From Pseudopithomyces maydicus (Eukaryota > Ascomycota > Dothideomycetes > Pleosporales > Didymosphaeriaceae), in contig JANTUC010000006.1 in assembly GCA_026873275.1 (NCBI GenBank), forward strand, positions 2,046,001 to 2,110,000: DNA of 64,000 nt. Direction: 5' to 3'. This document shows positions 46,285-58,600 of this stretch, in pieces. The notes beneath the pieces were generated by a model. The model did no database searches. It saw only the letters and a program-made list of their open reading frames with translations, and was not told the DNA's origin. Positions within the stretch are counted from its first letter, which is position 1, and the number at the start of each line of letters is the position of its first letter. Both the position numbers and the translations under genes were made by a program.

Positions 46285-46691
46285 ACTTGTCGTGTAAAAG
46301 AGCTTCATGTGCATTGCGAGGGTTGCTGATAGGTTTGGATTGCTGAAAAGATCAGCGGTGGCGTTGGGATATATGCATCGATATCAGTGTTTGTATTATG
46401 TAGGTGCCGTTTGGGGGCATTTCTGGCGTTGCAATCTCATTGGTAGTGATATATTGTACTGTTCATGTTCTTCTCGCATTCGTTTGTCGCACGCTATCAC
46501 CACAGCCATGTCACAAGCTTTTCGGTCCGTTTACAATTCACAGTCAACTCACCGATCCCCTATTTCACCTTGGCTGTTTTCGTCACTTCACCAAAGAGAA
46601 ATTCAATCTCTGTTATAAAAACACGTCCTCCGCCCTGGTTTGATCACACCTGTGCAGCTGCGGGTTGCCTCAACCTTTGATCACAGACCGT
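46285..46691. other. Intergenic spacer
   Basis: 407 bp; 3' region of the PTM1-like gene and promoter of the next gene. Pyrimidine-rich near 46540-46590. No gene supported. Confidence 0.45.
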
Positions 46692-47725
46692 ATGTCTTAT
46701 TGCAAGAACTACCGAATCGGAGGCGCCTGGGGCCGAAAGTTCTTCGAATGTGATCACGATCAGGATGTCGTGGCCCAACTTGGTGCAGACATGGGAGTTT
46801 GCAAGTACAATCCGAGTAAGTGTATCTTGGAGTCACTTACTACGTAGTTAATATATGTGATTGCTTTCCCGATATCACCGCGCACTTGCTCAAAGAGAAC
46901 AGCACCACAGATGCAGGATACACTCCTTCACCCTCATCACCGCGCCCATCTCGTGGAGAAGGTATTGCCCGGCGAGATGGACCGCGTCTTCCATAAGTAC
47001 ATGTGCATGCTACAAGACTACAAAGTCATCGACATCGAAGCCGCGCGAGACGAATCCTCGCTCATCGACACCCCGCGGTATTACATGTTCGTGTTAGGTA
47101 TTCTTGCCCTGCAACTTGGCCACCCACTCTCGTCGAACCACCGGCAGTGGATGCAAGACAACCTGCACGAGTGCCACTTGAACGCCGACCGACTCGAGCA
47201 AGCGAAGATGGCGATGAAATTCGACAACGCGAAAGGCCACCTACTGGATATCGGAAGTGTGACGCTGAATGAGCGGATAGTCAATCTATCTGACGACAAG
47301 TTTGCTTCGTGGCAAAGCAATTTCACAAAGGCCAACCACCAAGTAACAATCCCAAACGCCACGCTTGAGGTCGAGCTCGCCATCTCCCGAATGCACATGG
47401 ATAACGAACTTGCCAAATCCAAGGGCGCAACTGCTATCCAGGGTGTCGACATCAGCGCGCCTCTTTCTTCCTACCCAAATACGAGCAGGTTGGAGAAAGA
47501 TGCGTTCGAACTGTCAAGATGGGTGAAATTGGCTGTGACACAGGTGGATATGGCACCTCAGAGGGGGAACTCGCGCGTTGGATGTGTTATCAAGACACGA
47601 AGGGTCAGAAGACAGAAGGAGAGCAGAAGGAGAATGGCTGGACGAAGAACCAGGACAGGGATCGTGAGATGAGGGATGTGTTTCGGGAGCTGCTTCTATC
47701 TGGCAGGCTGGCTGCACTAGGTTGA
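46692..47725 (+). CDS. Hypothetical protein, unknown family
   Basis: I do not recognise this gene. Exons: 46692-46815 and 46903-47725, with an 87-bp phase-1 intron (GTAAGT donor, ACAG acceptor); about 315 residues. The start gives MSYCKNYRIGGAWGRKFFEC, Cys-containing but without a standard zinc motif. The body is helical and hydrophilic (LVEKVLPGEMDRVFHKYMC; DTPRYYMFVLGILALQLGHP; LEVELAISRMHMDNELAKSK), without signal peptide or membrane helix. A frame change near GG 47546-47547 links WVKLAVTQV to GYGTSEGELARWMCYQD if one G is added, ending in a Lys/Arg/Glu-rich helix (REMRDVFRELLLSGRLAALG). Without the correction the protein ends in an Arg-rich tail of unlikely composition. Confidence 0.6.
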
Positions 47726-48084
47726 GGGATCGAAGCACCGATATGATGGGACATGTGTAGCGGCTGGATATCTGTCGGTGGAGTGCGAGTGCTACTCCCC
47801 AAACAGTGGACAAGTGGATTGCATGATCATGTTTTCCCAGACCAAACAGCAAATCCAGACTTGAATCATAGATATACCATACCTATCGAGATGTTCAACA
47901 TTGTCCTGGTCGTCTGCTAGTGTTCCACAAGTTTGGTGCATGCCCTGACGCACGCAATAGACTACTTGGTTGGCTACACAGTGTAGGTATACGTACATAC
48001 GTGCTAATGCTAAGTCCGTCGCTAAACGCCGCGCATTCGGCAGCTTTTCGTCAGAGCTTCGCGTCGCCGTCGACATCCGCCATC
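47726..48084. other. Intergenic spacer and IBA57 leader
   Basis: 359 bp. An in-frame upstream ATG at 48007 would extend IBA57 by 26 residues (MLSPSLNAAHSAAFRQS), a possible alternative targeting sequence. Nothing else seen. Confidence 0.45.
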
Positions 48085-49506
48085 ATGGCTTCCCTCTTCA
48101 CGCGCAGCAGACCGCGCAAGCCGTCGACCGTCTGCGAAGCGTGCTTCACATGTTTGGGGGCACCTAGCAAATCCGCATATTCGTTTCGCTTCCTTTCCGC
48201 CGCCACGCGTGGCAAACTGACCGATCCCATCATCACACGCGCAACGCTCCGGAAATACAGCTCAGCTAGCGGCGCTGAAACCATTGCAGCGCCACATGTC
48301 AAAGGCGGTGCAAATACACCTGAGAATGGTGCCTTCCTCGCACGAAGACCCGTCTCGGCCGCCGTGATACCGTCTGAAGCCCAGTACGCCAAACTCGTCC
48401 ATCGCCGCCTCATCGCTCTATCCGGCCCCGATACAGCCAAGTTCCTGCAGGGCCTCGTAACAAACAACGTTGATCCTAGGGGGACAACGCCCTTCTATAC
48501 CGCATTCCTGGATGCGCGGGGTCGGATGCTGCACGATGTCTTCGTCTGGACGCATTCCGACCTGCACAACCAGAGGGAGATGATCGGGGCCAAAGGTGCG
48601 GGCGAATGGGCGTGCTACATTGAAGTTGATGAGGCTGAGACAGAGGCGCTCGCTAAACATCTCAAGCGGCATAAACTGCGGAGCAAAGTTGATATCAGAC
48701 TTGTGGATGGAAGCCAGGAAGCACACGTCTGCGCTATCTGGGGCGGAAGTGAAGCGCTCGAAGCTATCAGTGATCAATCTCAGATTCTTTGCAAGCTGGA
48801 GGACCCCCGTTTTATCCTTAATCGCACGCCCAAGGACGCGCCCGACCACAAGGACATGGTACGCGCGCTTATCCGCCCGAAGCACGAATCATCACAATCC
48901 CTTGGACATTTCGAAGAATACACAAGGCTTCGGTATAATTATGGTGTTGTTGAAGGTAGCGAAATACCAAAGGAGACGCACCCGTTCAATAAGGGGAGCT
49001 CATTGCCCATGGAATACAACGTTGATATAAGCCGGGGCATCGACTTTAAAAAGGGATGCTATGTTGGACAAGAATTGACAATCCGAACAAAACACACTGG
49101 AGTTGTGCGGAAACGCATCTTACCCGTCGCGCTCTTTTCTACCAACACGCCTCAACAGCATCTAGAGTCTTCCGATCAGATTCCTACCTCTGTAGAGAAT
49201 TTTGAACTTGATCCTTCAAATTTCGAGAGCGCTGATATTAAACAGCTAGATGATACCGGTAATATTAAGAAGGGCAGGGCGACCGGAAAACTGATATCCG
49301 TTGCTGGCAATCTTGGATTGGCATTGTGTAGACTGGAAATGATGACTCCTATGAAAGTCAGTGCAGAAGGCGGGAGTTGGAAGCCCGGCATGGTGTTTGG
49401 AATTCAAGATAACAAAGGCGAAATCATCAAGGTGAAGCCTTTCTTAAGAGATGAGTGGGTGGCGAGGGTAAGGGACATCTGGGATAAGAAAAGAGAGAGG
49501 ATATAA
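48085..49506 (+). CDS. IBA57: Mitochondrial iron-sulfur cluster assembly factor Iba57 (CAF17)
   Basis: Late-acting factor for [4Fe-4S] cluster insertion into mitochondrial enzymes such as aconitase and radical-SAM proteins, working with Isa1/Isa2. Single exon; the ATG at 48085 gives MASLFTRSRPRKPSTV, a basic, acid-poor leader consistent with a mitochondrial presequence; 473 residues. The GcvT/YgfZ-like fold begins at YAKLVHRRLIALSGPDTAKF (substrate-binding-like loop), then LQGLVTNNVDPRG and FLDARGRMLHDVFVW. The family fingerprint KKGCYVGQELTIRTKHTG near residue 325 includes the conserved cysteine. The C-terminal barrel ends in KVKPFLRDEW. An alternative start at 48007 is possible. Converges with the MFS gene (45 bp between stops). 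No frameshift. Confidence 0.9.
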   Translation: MASLFTRSRPRKPSTVCEACFTCLGAPSKSAYSFRFLSAATRGKLTDPIITRATLRKYSSASGAETIAAPHVKGGANTPENGAFLARRPVSAAVIPSEAQYAKLVHRRLIALSGPDTAKFLQGLVTNNVDPRGTTPFYTAFLDARGRMLHDVFVWTHSDLHNQREMIGAKGAGEWACYIEVDEAETEALAKHLKRHKLRSKVDIRLVDGSQEAHVCAIWGGSEALEAISDQSQILCKLEDPRFILNRTPKDAPDHKDMVRALIRPKHESSQSLGHFEEYTRLRYNYGVVEGSEIPKETHPFNKGSSLPMEYNVDISRGIDFKKGCYVGQELTIRTKHTGVVRKRILPVALFSTNTPQQHLESSDQIPTSVENFELDPSNFESADIKQLDDTGNIKKGRATGKLISVAGNLGLALCRLEMMTPMKVSAEGGSWKPGMVFGIQDNKGEIIKVKPFLRDEWVARVRDIWDKKRERI

Positions 49507-49551
49507 CTTTATTACTCATAATCTATAGAACCAGCATACATCGAACAATGA

Positions 49552-51342
49552 TTAGACGACTTCGCCCCTCTCAACCACATCAGATCCATGGCCTGTTGGG
49601 CCTGCTTGGCTCGATTTGACGCTTTTCCACTCCACCAACACGGCTCCTACCATGCTAAAGCACGCCAGTCCCAACGCAACATAGATAGCGTTGCGGATAG
49701 CAGTCCTATAGCACTCGAGAAACAGTGACAGTGATTGCTCCGGAACTAATTTACGAATGCTGGTCGCGCCCATTTCCACAACCTCGTTTTTCGAAAGATA
49801 CAATCCGGGTACCTGGGTCAATTGCTTCGCCAACTCATCTGTGAACACGCTCTGACCCACACTCAGAAAAATTGCACCGCCAAAGTTCTGCGTGAACATC
49901 ATCAGCGACACGCCAGTTGGGTTGTCCTCCTTTGGCAACACGATTTGCACGTTCATCGATGGCTGTTGCATGCCGATGCCGACGCCGAAACCGATGAGAA
50001 CCTGGTATCCAATCCAGACACTATGATGCACATCGACGGGCCACGTGGTGATGAGACCGATACCAACGGAAAACATGACTGCGCTGAGAATCATGAATGG
50101 TGCGGGATATCCAATGCGCTGGACCAAGCCTCCGGCGACAATCGTACCAACGACCAGAGAAAGGATGAAAGGGATAGTTGCCTCGCCGGACTTGGTCGGG
50201 GAGAAATCCTTCAGAGCCTGGAAAAAGATTGGGATGTAGTACGTTACAACGATCATGGCAGACTGACTCGTGAACGCAAAGAGAGCCGACGCAGCGACGG
50301 TCCGCTGTTTGAGGATGCGGGTTGGCAAGGTCGCGTTGCCAGAGGCCCAGATTTGAATTGCGAGGAAGCCGGTGAATAGGATACCAGCGAATACAAGGAG
50401 TAGAACGATCCTCCAGCTTGACCAGGCATACGTTGTGCCGCCCCATTGTAGGGCCAAGAGGAGACATACGATCGATGGGAGGAAGAAAGAGGTCCCGATA
50501 GGATCTAACTTTTTGAACTGCTGCCATAGGGTAAATTGTTCGCGTGGCTTAGATGGTAATTGAAGTACCATAATCAGCACACCTATGGCCAACGCACCGC
50601 TGTATCAAAGTTAGCACAGACATCCTTTCTGTTTCCCCTCGAATTCGACAAGCGAAATACATACGTCGGCAAGTTAACATAAAAGCACCACCTCCAACTA
50701 ACCTTCTCCGTAAACGCCCCCCAAGCAACGGTCCCACCACCCCTGCGATCCCAAACACCGCCCCAATCAACCCCGTAAACAACGGTCTCTTAGCCAACGG
50801 CGTAACCTCTATCACCACCACAATCGCCCCATTAGAAATTCCCGCACTGCCTGCCCCAGCGATTGCACGCCCCACGATCAAGACGGGAGATGACGGCGCG
50901 GCGCCGCAGATTGCGCTTCCGATTTCGAAGATAATAACCGCGGCGATGAAGGTCGGCTTCACGGGGTAGAAGGTGTAGATGCGGCCCCAGAATAACTGGA
51001 AGGCGCAGAGCGTGAGCATGTATGCGGAGCCGTACCAGCCGATGGAGGAGAGGGAGTTGAAGTCGTCGGTTATGCGGGGGACCGCGGTGGCGAGGATGGT
51101 TTTGTCCTGTGCGAGGGTTAGATTTGGGGGGAGGGAGAGGAGGAGGAATTGGTGGGAGGCGGGCAGCGTACCAGGGCGACGAGAAACATGGTGAGGTAGA
51201 GGCAGAGCATGATGAGCCATGTTCGTCTGGTGGTGGGGTACTGATTTTCATTGTCGTCGTTTTGTGAGGGTTTTTCATGGGTTGATATGTGGTCGTCGAG
51301 AGGCTGGGTTTGATGTTCTCCTAGTTTTGAAGTTCGATGCAT
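49552..51342 (-). CDS. MFS drug/toxin efflux transporter, 14-helix DHA2 type
   Basis: Predicted plasma-membrane proton antiporter of the DHA2 group, which exports toxic compounds or secondary metabolites. Exons: 51342-51172, 51106-50665 and 50599-49552; about 553 residues. Landmarks: hydrophilic N-terminus, LYLTMFLVALDKTILATAVP (motif D1-like), IGWYGSAYMLTLCAFQLFWG, GRAIAGAGSAGISNGAIVVV, the antiporter motif C-like FGIAGVVGPLLGG, and FYVNLPTGALAIGVLIM made by the second splice (GTATGT donor, ATACAG acceptor). A frame change occurs in a run of six C on the plus strand (50717-50722): GPLLGG continues as AFTEKVSWRWCFYVNLP when one base is added. Substrate unknown. No biosynthetic gene lies beside it. 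Confidence 0.87.
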
Positions 51343-51957
51343 GATGTAGGGTTTCTAGACTCAACGCAGTACGGTTCGATTGGGGGCTAGATCTTGATCT
51401 TGAGGTGCAGAGAAAGAATATCACGACTGAGGAGTAACCGATTGATATTGTATGCTTATTCAAATCACGCAAATATCTGCTAACTATATACATTTTGACT
51501 ATGTTAACTCTGTCTCCTGACTTGGATGTTTCGGTGCCTTCAGTTGTGCTTTGGTGTTGTTCGGATGCGAGTACTAGCAACGTCGGGCCCGATGCGCCCC
51601 CATGGCGCTAGCCTCGTGGATTAGAAACCCCCGAGCGCATCAGCATCTATACTCGGTGCTAGCTATCTCCAGGAACCGTAGAACACTGAACATACATTCG
51701 TAGATAATGCGAGCATTCTCTTGATGTCGGAGAATCGTCAAAATTATGTAGATCAAGCTTTCAGACCCTCGGTGGCTCAATTCACTCTAATTGGCCAGAC
51801 CCCGGCCCGAGGGATCGCGACACCGCCCAGAGTACCTTCGAGGTACTTTTCATCCCATCTTCCATGTACACATCTACTACCTCGATTCGGCGCATGTATC
51901 GCAAGTCCCAGACCCCAGATACCCCATCTTACATACCGCGCAGCCCTCGCGCTACCC
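51343..51957. promoter_or_regulatory. Bidirectional promoter between two MFS genes
   Basis: 615 bp between start codons 51342 (leftward) and 51958 (rightward). The rightward gene could start earlier, since the frame is open from 51721, but upstream residues do not look conserved. No binding site identified. Confidence 0.45.
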
Positions 51958-53337
51958 ATGGCCTCTCCACATGCCACCGAGACCACGCGTCTCCTCCACT
52001 CTCCAACAGAGGCAGCCCGCTCCCCAACTACAGCTCACGATGGTTCTGAACCCACCAAAACCCCTACGCATTCAACGCCTCTCAATCTCCGCATCGCAGC
52101 AACAATGTTCTCTTTCATGGTCACAGGCCTCTTCAACGCATCCATCGGCGTGCTTTTACCCCCCATATCTCACCACTACAACCTCACCGATCTGCACGTG
52201 TCCTTCATCTTTCTCTGTGGCCCCATTGGCTACGTTTTAGCATCGCCATCCAATGCTTCGATTCACGCTCTGCTGGGTCAGCGCGGCATCGCAGTGATAG
52301 GGCCGCTGCTGCATACGCTGGCTGCGTTGGGGATCGCTGCGCATCCGCCGTTTCCAATCGTGCTCGTGGCTTTTGTGGTCAATGCGATGGGGATTGGGTT
52401 GGTGGATGGGAGCTGGTGCGCGTGGGCCGGGGGTCTCGAGAGAGCGAATGTCGTGAGTGGCTTGCTGCATGGGAGTTACAGTGCGGGTGCAGCGGTGGGG
52501 CCTTTTGCTACTGGGTTGTGGATTGCGAAGACGACGAGGCCATGGTGGGAGTGGTATTATGTTGTGGTAAGATGGCCTTGGGACTAATCCTACGGCTGCT
52601 CTTTCTCAGATTGACTGACCACCTTTTAGGCCGCAGCCTCGGTGATGGAATTGTTGTTCCTCACGACTGCTTTCAGATACGAAGACGCTGCTCGGTATCG
52701 GCAGTCAAAGAGTCACATTGTCCTCGAGCAGTCAAGCACATCTTCTAAAGACATTTTTAAGCATGCAGGGACGTGGTTCTCTGCTGCTTACTTCCTGACA
52801 TATGTTGGGATCGAAACAGCCATCTCAGGCTGGGTCGTCTCCTTCATGACGCGGTCTCGACACGCCTCCGTCTACATGGCTAGCCTCTCTTCGTCTGGAT
52901 TCTGGGGTGGAATGGCTATCGGACGCCTCATCCTTGGCCATGTGACTGATCGTATTGGCGTACGTCGCGCAGCAACCATGTATCTCTCGTGTGCTATCGG
53001 TCTCTTACTCCTGTTTGCGCTCATCCGCTCGCCCATCGTGTCAATCGTTATAATGGCATTTGCGGGGTTCGTGATGGGCCCTTTGTTTCCATCTGGGGTT
53101 GTGGTGCTATCGGAGCTGCTACCTAGAGAGCTGCACGTCGCAGCGGTGAGTTTTGTTGCTTCCGTTGGCCAGATTGGCGGCGCTGCACTACCATTTGGTA
53201 TAGGTGCTGTTGTGCAGGGTTTGGGTATTGGTGTATTCAGATGGGTGATTCTGTTATTTGCGTGTATCGCGATTTGTGCGTGGATCATGTTCTCGCAGTT
53301 AAAGCCGAGAAGTGTAACTAGAAGGCAACTGGACTAG
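51958..53337 (+). CDS. MFS transporter, Bsc6-like
   Basis: Twelve-helix major-facilitator protein of unknown substrate. Exons: 51958-52566 and 52630-53337, with a 63-bp intron (GTAAGA donor, TGACTGAC branch, TTTTAG acceptor); 438 residues. A hydrophilic N-terminus (TTRLLHSPTEAARSP) precedes helix 1 (RIAATMFSFMVTGLFNASIG) and the GVLLPPISHHYNL segment typical of the sugar/fucose-permease-like fungal group that includes yeast Bsc6. NAMGIGLVDGSWCAWAGG and LLHGSYSAGAAVGPF are further family segments. A central loop follows helix 6, and RLILGHVTDRIGVRRA marks the second half. No frameshift. It is unrelated in subfamily to its divergent DHA2 neighbour. Confidence 0.82.
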
Positions 53338-53849
53338 AAGTGTTCTTACAGTGTCGCCCAAATAAGACTTGTTTCCAGCTCATCAATTGATGTGATAACA
53401 TACGGAATATGGATTCCTTGTCAATGGGAAGAAATTATTCAAGGGATCGGTCGTGACCAAATGAGAACTATGAAAATATTTTTTGCTAATAAGGCTAAAA
53501 ATTATTCCGTAGGTGGCACTAAAGACTGGTGAAGACAGCGACTCACTGGTGAAGACAGCTGTGGCGCAACAAAAATTAGGCTATCCGTTGGCATAATCGT
53601 GTACGCATTAATATAGGTGAGTGGAGTGGCTGACGGCCAACTTTGATTATCATTAAATTGGGACAAGCTATCTAGCTTCTCATTGGCCTCTCCCATCCCT
53701 CATGTCACTCCTCAATCCCAAATACGCACCACTGTGCATGAAGTGGAAGTCTCGTAGAGTCGGGACATATTCCACGCTCGATCACCCCATGATTTGATGT
53801 GGGCCAAGTGGTTTGTTATCCAAAGCTAGCTATCAGCACTTTCGTAGGC
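53338..53849. other. Convergent intergenic spacer
   Basis: 512 bp between two converging stops. It contains a 15-bp direct repeat ACTGGTGAAGACAGC at 53525-53539 and 53545-53559. No gene. Confidence 0.5.
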
Positions 53850-54719
53850 CTAAAAATAGGTGTGGCCCGAGAGATTTCCGGAAATGTCCATGCCCTGCTG
53901 CTGTTCGCCTAGGTGCTTCATATAGCGGATGATTGGGTCGAGCGAAGTCGTATCCAGATCCATAGGGATCAGAGGCAACTCTTCCATCTCACTTGCCGTA
54001 TCACAATCGGAATCGTAATCCTCTTTTTCGATCTTGCTGAAGTCACATTCTTCATGTGAATACTTGCCACCTTGCGCAAGGAGCGGTCCACGCCAACGAG
54101 GTGCATGCTCCGAGCCGATGAACGGCGCCAAACTCATGTTGACTGCTGATCCGTCCCATAAAAAACTATCACGATGGTGAACTTCGTATTGATGGTCAAA
54201 CTCACGGCCGGACTTCACGTCGCGAGTGGAGTAGACGGAGCGAATAAAGCCGTCTCCGAGATACTTTTTCTGCTCGCCTTCGGACATGCGCATATGTGTA
54301 CGAAAACCCTCGAACTCCAGCCATACAAAGTGCGGCGTGGCCTTGTTGACAGGGAAGAAGATGGCGCGATAGAAGTTGGGACCGGGGCGTGCTGGGAGGT
54401 TGCTGAAGCTATCGCACAAAGCCTTGTGGAAGCTCATGTTCTTCTCCTGGCAACTCGTACGGCAATATCCTAGGTTCCTACAGCCATTGCAGAGATAATT
54501 GGCGGTTTTCTTGCAAGTTCCACACTTTGCGGGTGTGAGGGTCGTGGCTGCCTTGCTGGAATCAGGGTCGCCTGGGATCTGGCATGAGATTCTATGGTCT
54601 TTCCAGGCCGCGCGCTGACAGTCCTTGGAGCAGTATCGGACAGTTTTGCAGCGGCCACATAGCTTGAAGGCTTCGCCTTCGGCTGGAGTAATATGGCAGT
54701 GATTGCAAGGCAAATCCAT
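53850..54719 (-). CDS. MYND-type zinc-finger protein
   Basis: Single exon, 289 residues. Two tandem zinc modules occupy the N-terminal third. The first is a canonical MYND finger (CNHC ... CGRCKTVRYCSKDCQ ... HRISC, residues 5-46). The second is a MYND-like module (CGTCKKTANYLCNGC ... GYCRTSCQ ... HKALC, about residues 65-102). MYND fingers bind proline-rich protein partners rather than DNA. The rest (FYRAIFFPVNKATPHFVWLE; FIGSEHAPRWRGPLL) is a conserved-looking alpha/beta domain without a SET methyltransferase motif, so an enzyme is not implied. The C-terminus is acidic. Function unknown. Confidence 0.82.
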   Translation of the reverse strand: MDLPCNHCHITPAEGEAFKLCGRCKTVRYCSKDCQRAAWKDHRISCQIPGDPDSSKAATTLTPAKCGTCKKTANYLCNGCRNLGYCRTSCQEKNMSFHKALCDSFSNLPARPGPNFYRAIFFPVNKATPHFVWLEFEGFRTHMRMSEGEQKKYLGDGFIRSVYSTRDVKSGREFDHQYEVHHRDSFLWDGSAVNMSLAPFIGSEHAPRWRGPLLAQGGKYSHEECDFSKIEKEDYDSDCDTASEMEELPLIPMDLDTTSLDPIIRYMKHLGEQQQGMDISGNLSGHTYF

Positions 54720-55628
54720 ATTGTTGGCTGGCCTGTAAGTGAATATCAGTAGCGAGAAAGAGGACAGAACATATGAGATCTACATACAGCTTGCTCTGAC
54801 TGTAAGCAAAGGTAGGTGCTCAAAGGTTGTTCGAAAGCTTTCAGGGGCGACTGAGAGCGTGGACCATAGTCGTCTGAGAGCTGGTCAGTGTAGGAGCTTT
54901 ATATTAGCCCTGGAGCCCTGGAGACCAGCATGTCACGTGGGTAATTGAAAAAGGTCAACAGTCAGTAAGAGATTTTAGCTAAGTGAAGGCGAGATGAAAT
55001 CTAAAGTAAGACTGCTTTGTGTTTCACTGGGTTTATTACGCACAGTCCTGGAGTAGTCTGCCAGCCATTCTATCCTCGTCGTGAGGACCCAACGGGATCA
55101 TACCGACACCAGCCAATGGCAAACTAGACTCAACGGATACATGGATGCATAGTAGATTGTTCAGCACGACTATGGAGAACAGTGATACGCAATAATTGAA
55201 CCTTGGTGCGGCTGGTCTTCGCAAATATATCACCTTGCAAATAAATATCTAGGCTGCTCGCATGAATTGATCTGATGTGCGTATTATGTACAGTTCATCG
55301 AGGGTTTGCGATGCGTGTGAAGCACCTCTAACCAATATCGACTATCACAGTAACATGTTTTGCGAATAATGAATACGCAAGTTACGTAGACAAGGGTCAT
55401 GGTGATTATGCACACTTAAGAGAAGCCCATCTTGATCCAAACTCCTTTACATTTGGTATACCACGCCCAAATCTTATGCCATACACATGGCACCTTCGTT
55501 CATGAACATGGTCGCATGAAAAACACAATAGCTTACAACGAAGAACCACACACGCTTTCCTCGTTCATATGAGCATTCGTCGAACGTGGATTACCCACAA
55601 CATTTAATACCCTTGCGCCTCTCTCCCT
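54720..55628. other. Intergenic region, no supported gene
   Basis: About 0.9 kb AT-rich sequence: promoter of the MYND gene and 3' region of SMC3. Small open frames have no motif. Confidence 0.5.
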
Positions 55629-58600
55629 TCAAGCCCCCGGCCTTTGACTCGTCTCCACAAAGTCCAAAGCGCCCTCCCGCTCAAATACATCGATCCTACT
55701 ACTTGCATTCACGAAGCTCACCGCGTAGCATTTATCTGCAACCTGCACCATTTCCGGCCGGAAGGTGGTACAGATGAACTGTCCGCCACCTTGTCCACTC
55801 TCACCACCCTTGCCGCTCAACTTCCGCAGCATCTCGGCGACTGCAGTACGGTACTGTGCGTCAAGATTTGCGTCGATCTCGTCAAAGAGGTAAAAAGGTG
55901 CGGGATCACACTGTTGGATGGCAAAGACGAGTGCAAGCGCGCAAAGAGCCTTTTGTCCACCCGAAAGCTGTTGAATGCGTTGCTGCTCGTCGTGCTTCGA
56001 GTTGAAAGATACAGAGATGCCGACGCCGGTATAGTTCTCCACGGAGGCGTTGTTGCGTCCAGGACGGCCCTGGTCGTCATCGTCGCCCCGGGCCTCGCGA
56101 TCCGAGCGTCGCTGGATGATGAGCTTACCCTTACCTGCGGGGACAAGCTGCACGAAGACCTCTGAGAAGTACTTTGAGACCTGCTTGAAAGTGCGGGCAA
56201 TAGCCTCGTCTTTGCGCTGGTCGAGCACTTCGATAAGGGTCTCGATGGACTCACGCGAGCTGTTAAGCTCACCGCGGCGTTGAATAAGCTGCTCACGCCT
56301 CTTGGTGAAGTCCTCGTACTGTTGGAAAGCCTTTTTGTTGACGTTCTTGAACTTGCGTAGGGCTTTGTTGACCTTTTCGAGTTCGCTGGCGAGCTGTTTT
56401 GCGTCAGTTATCAAGGCTGGGATGGCAACGGATGTGGGCATTTACCTTATCTTCGGACCACTTGGCGTACCGGCGGTAGATATCCTCTGGCAATGTGCCG
56501 AGATCTCGAATATCTCGCTGCACATCATCTAGTTGTTTCTTCAGTTCAGCTCGCTTCTGCATGTTCTTATCCAAGCTGCCTTGGTAGCTTTCGATAGCTC
56601 TAGCAATCTTGCGATTGACCTGTTCCTTCTCTGCCCGTATCGTCTCTGCCTCTGTCAATTGAGAAGTAGCATCATCGCGTTGGGATTCAAGCTCCGCAAT
56701 TTGCCGGTCTAGATCCGCAATCGTCTTATCTACGACCTTGAGTTGTCTTTGAGCCTCCTTCAACTGTGAAGACTGGTTTCCGCCACTGCCTGACCCATTC
56801 TGTTGAGCCAAAAGCTGATCGAGCCTTGGCCGGAGGCTTTCGCGAAGCTCGACCTCAATTTCTGCTTTTCGGCTTTCCAGCTCGGAACGCTGTGCTGTGA
56901 GTTCGGACAGCTGCTTGTTCAACTCTCGTGTTGTTCCACCCAGCGATTGCAGCTGCAGCTCTTCATCTTTGGACAAGGTCTTCTTGAAATCTGACGCAAG
57001 TTCTGCCTCCAGATCACTTTGTTGGCTGCTAAGGATATTGATGTGCTGTGCAATCTCAATTGCAGTCCGTTCGAAGCGTTCAAGCCGATCCCTCAGCATT
57101 TGCAACTCTGCTTGTTTCGCCCGCAATTGTTGCCTCATTGGAATATAACTGTCCTCGGAATGATTCTTTTGGTACTCGGCCTTTCGGACCTCGCTCGCTG
57201 CGGCTGTAATTTTTTGGCGGAGGCTTTCTAATTCTGTCTGAATCTGAGCATCTCGTGCTTGCTGAGCTTCAAGCTGTGATCGGAGATCCACCACTTTGTT
57301 GTATGCGTCTATTTTAGACTTGCTGGGATCGAAGTATCCTCCGTGGTATCCTCCTTTTCGATGAGCTCGATCACCATCTGGTGTGAGTGCAATCACTCCT
57401 TCGTGAGTCCTAACAAGACTCTGGCAAATGCTGAGCTCGGGGCAGACAACGACTTTACCAAATACGTGCTTTATGGCTTTTTCGTACTTCGAATCGAACC
57501 GGAGCTTTGGTAACAACGGTTGTGCGTCGGCAGTTTGCGGGATCTGTATGGGCCGGGGGTTGACGCGGTTCAAGGCCATAAAAGTGAGACGACCACCCTT
57601 CTCCTTGTTGAGAAGAGTAATAACCTTGGCTGCAGTATCGTCATTGTCGCAAACTACGTGGAACAAGGATCCTTGCGCAGCAATTTCCGCAGCAATTTTG
57701 TAAGGCCCAGGTACCTGTACCAGATCGGCCACAGTGCCATAAATGCCGGTCAGGTTATGCTTCTGTTTCAGGCGTTGCAAAGTCTCTAAACCACGGCTAG
57801 TTGCATGGTCGAGCAGATGAGAGAAACTATTCTGTGCAGATCGCAGTTGTGTACTCAGGTTTTGCACCTGTGATTGCAACCTATACTGCTCCCGGTTTAG
57901 ATTTGATTGTTGGTCCAGCAGTACTTGTTGCGCGTCCTTGGCAGTTTGGATGGCCTCACCATAACTAAGCGTGTTGTTTCCCTGGTGAGAAAGGTCAACC
58001 TCGAGATCGGATATCTCTGCTTCGAGGGACTCGATATGTCCACGCAGTTCCTTGGTGTCGTCGTCTGTCTGCATTTGCACAGACTTCCTTGTTGCCAGCT
58101 GCATTGTGATGCTATCGACTTCTTTCCGCAGGGCATCATCGCGCTGTCTCTTGTTGGTGTACTGTGCGCCGCGGCCTTGTTTGTCAAATAGACGCTTCTG
58201 CTGCCCTCTGGCCTCAGCGAGCTGGGAGCTGATATTATCTTCCTCTTCCTTCTTAGACACGTACTCGGGTAGAAGCTCTTTGAGCTCACGTTCGCGAGAT
58301 GCAATGTCTTGTCGGACCTGATCCATTTCTCTGTCACGCTTTTTCTGGCTCTGCTTCGCTGCTGATTGGCCATCGGTGAGGTCATTGAGCTCGAGCTCGA
58401 CGGCTGCCTTTTGCTTCGAAGCCTTTCGTCGGTCATCTTCCAGTCGGGCGCGCTCGGCAGTCAGCAGATCGATCTCGCTCTTCAGCTCAGTGATCTTGTC
58501 GGTAATTTCCGTCATCTCCAGTTCGTTTTGCACGAACACAGCCTTCTGGTTGTCGACATCGGCTGCGCCGTTGTGTCTCCTGGCCTCAATCCGGTTGACG

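Noticed and set aside
53525..53559. 15-bp direct repeat between convergent genes
   Set aside because: Only two copies with a 20-bp period and no other structure; not enough to claim a regulatory or mobile element.
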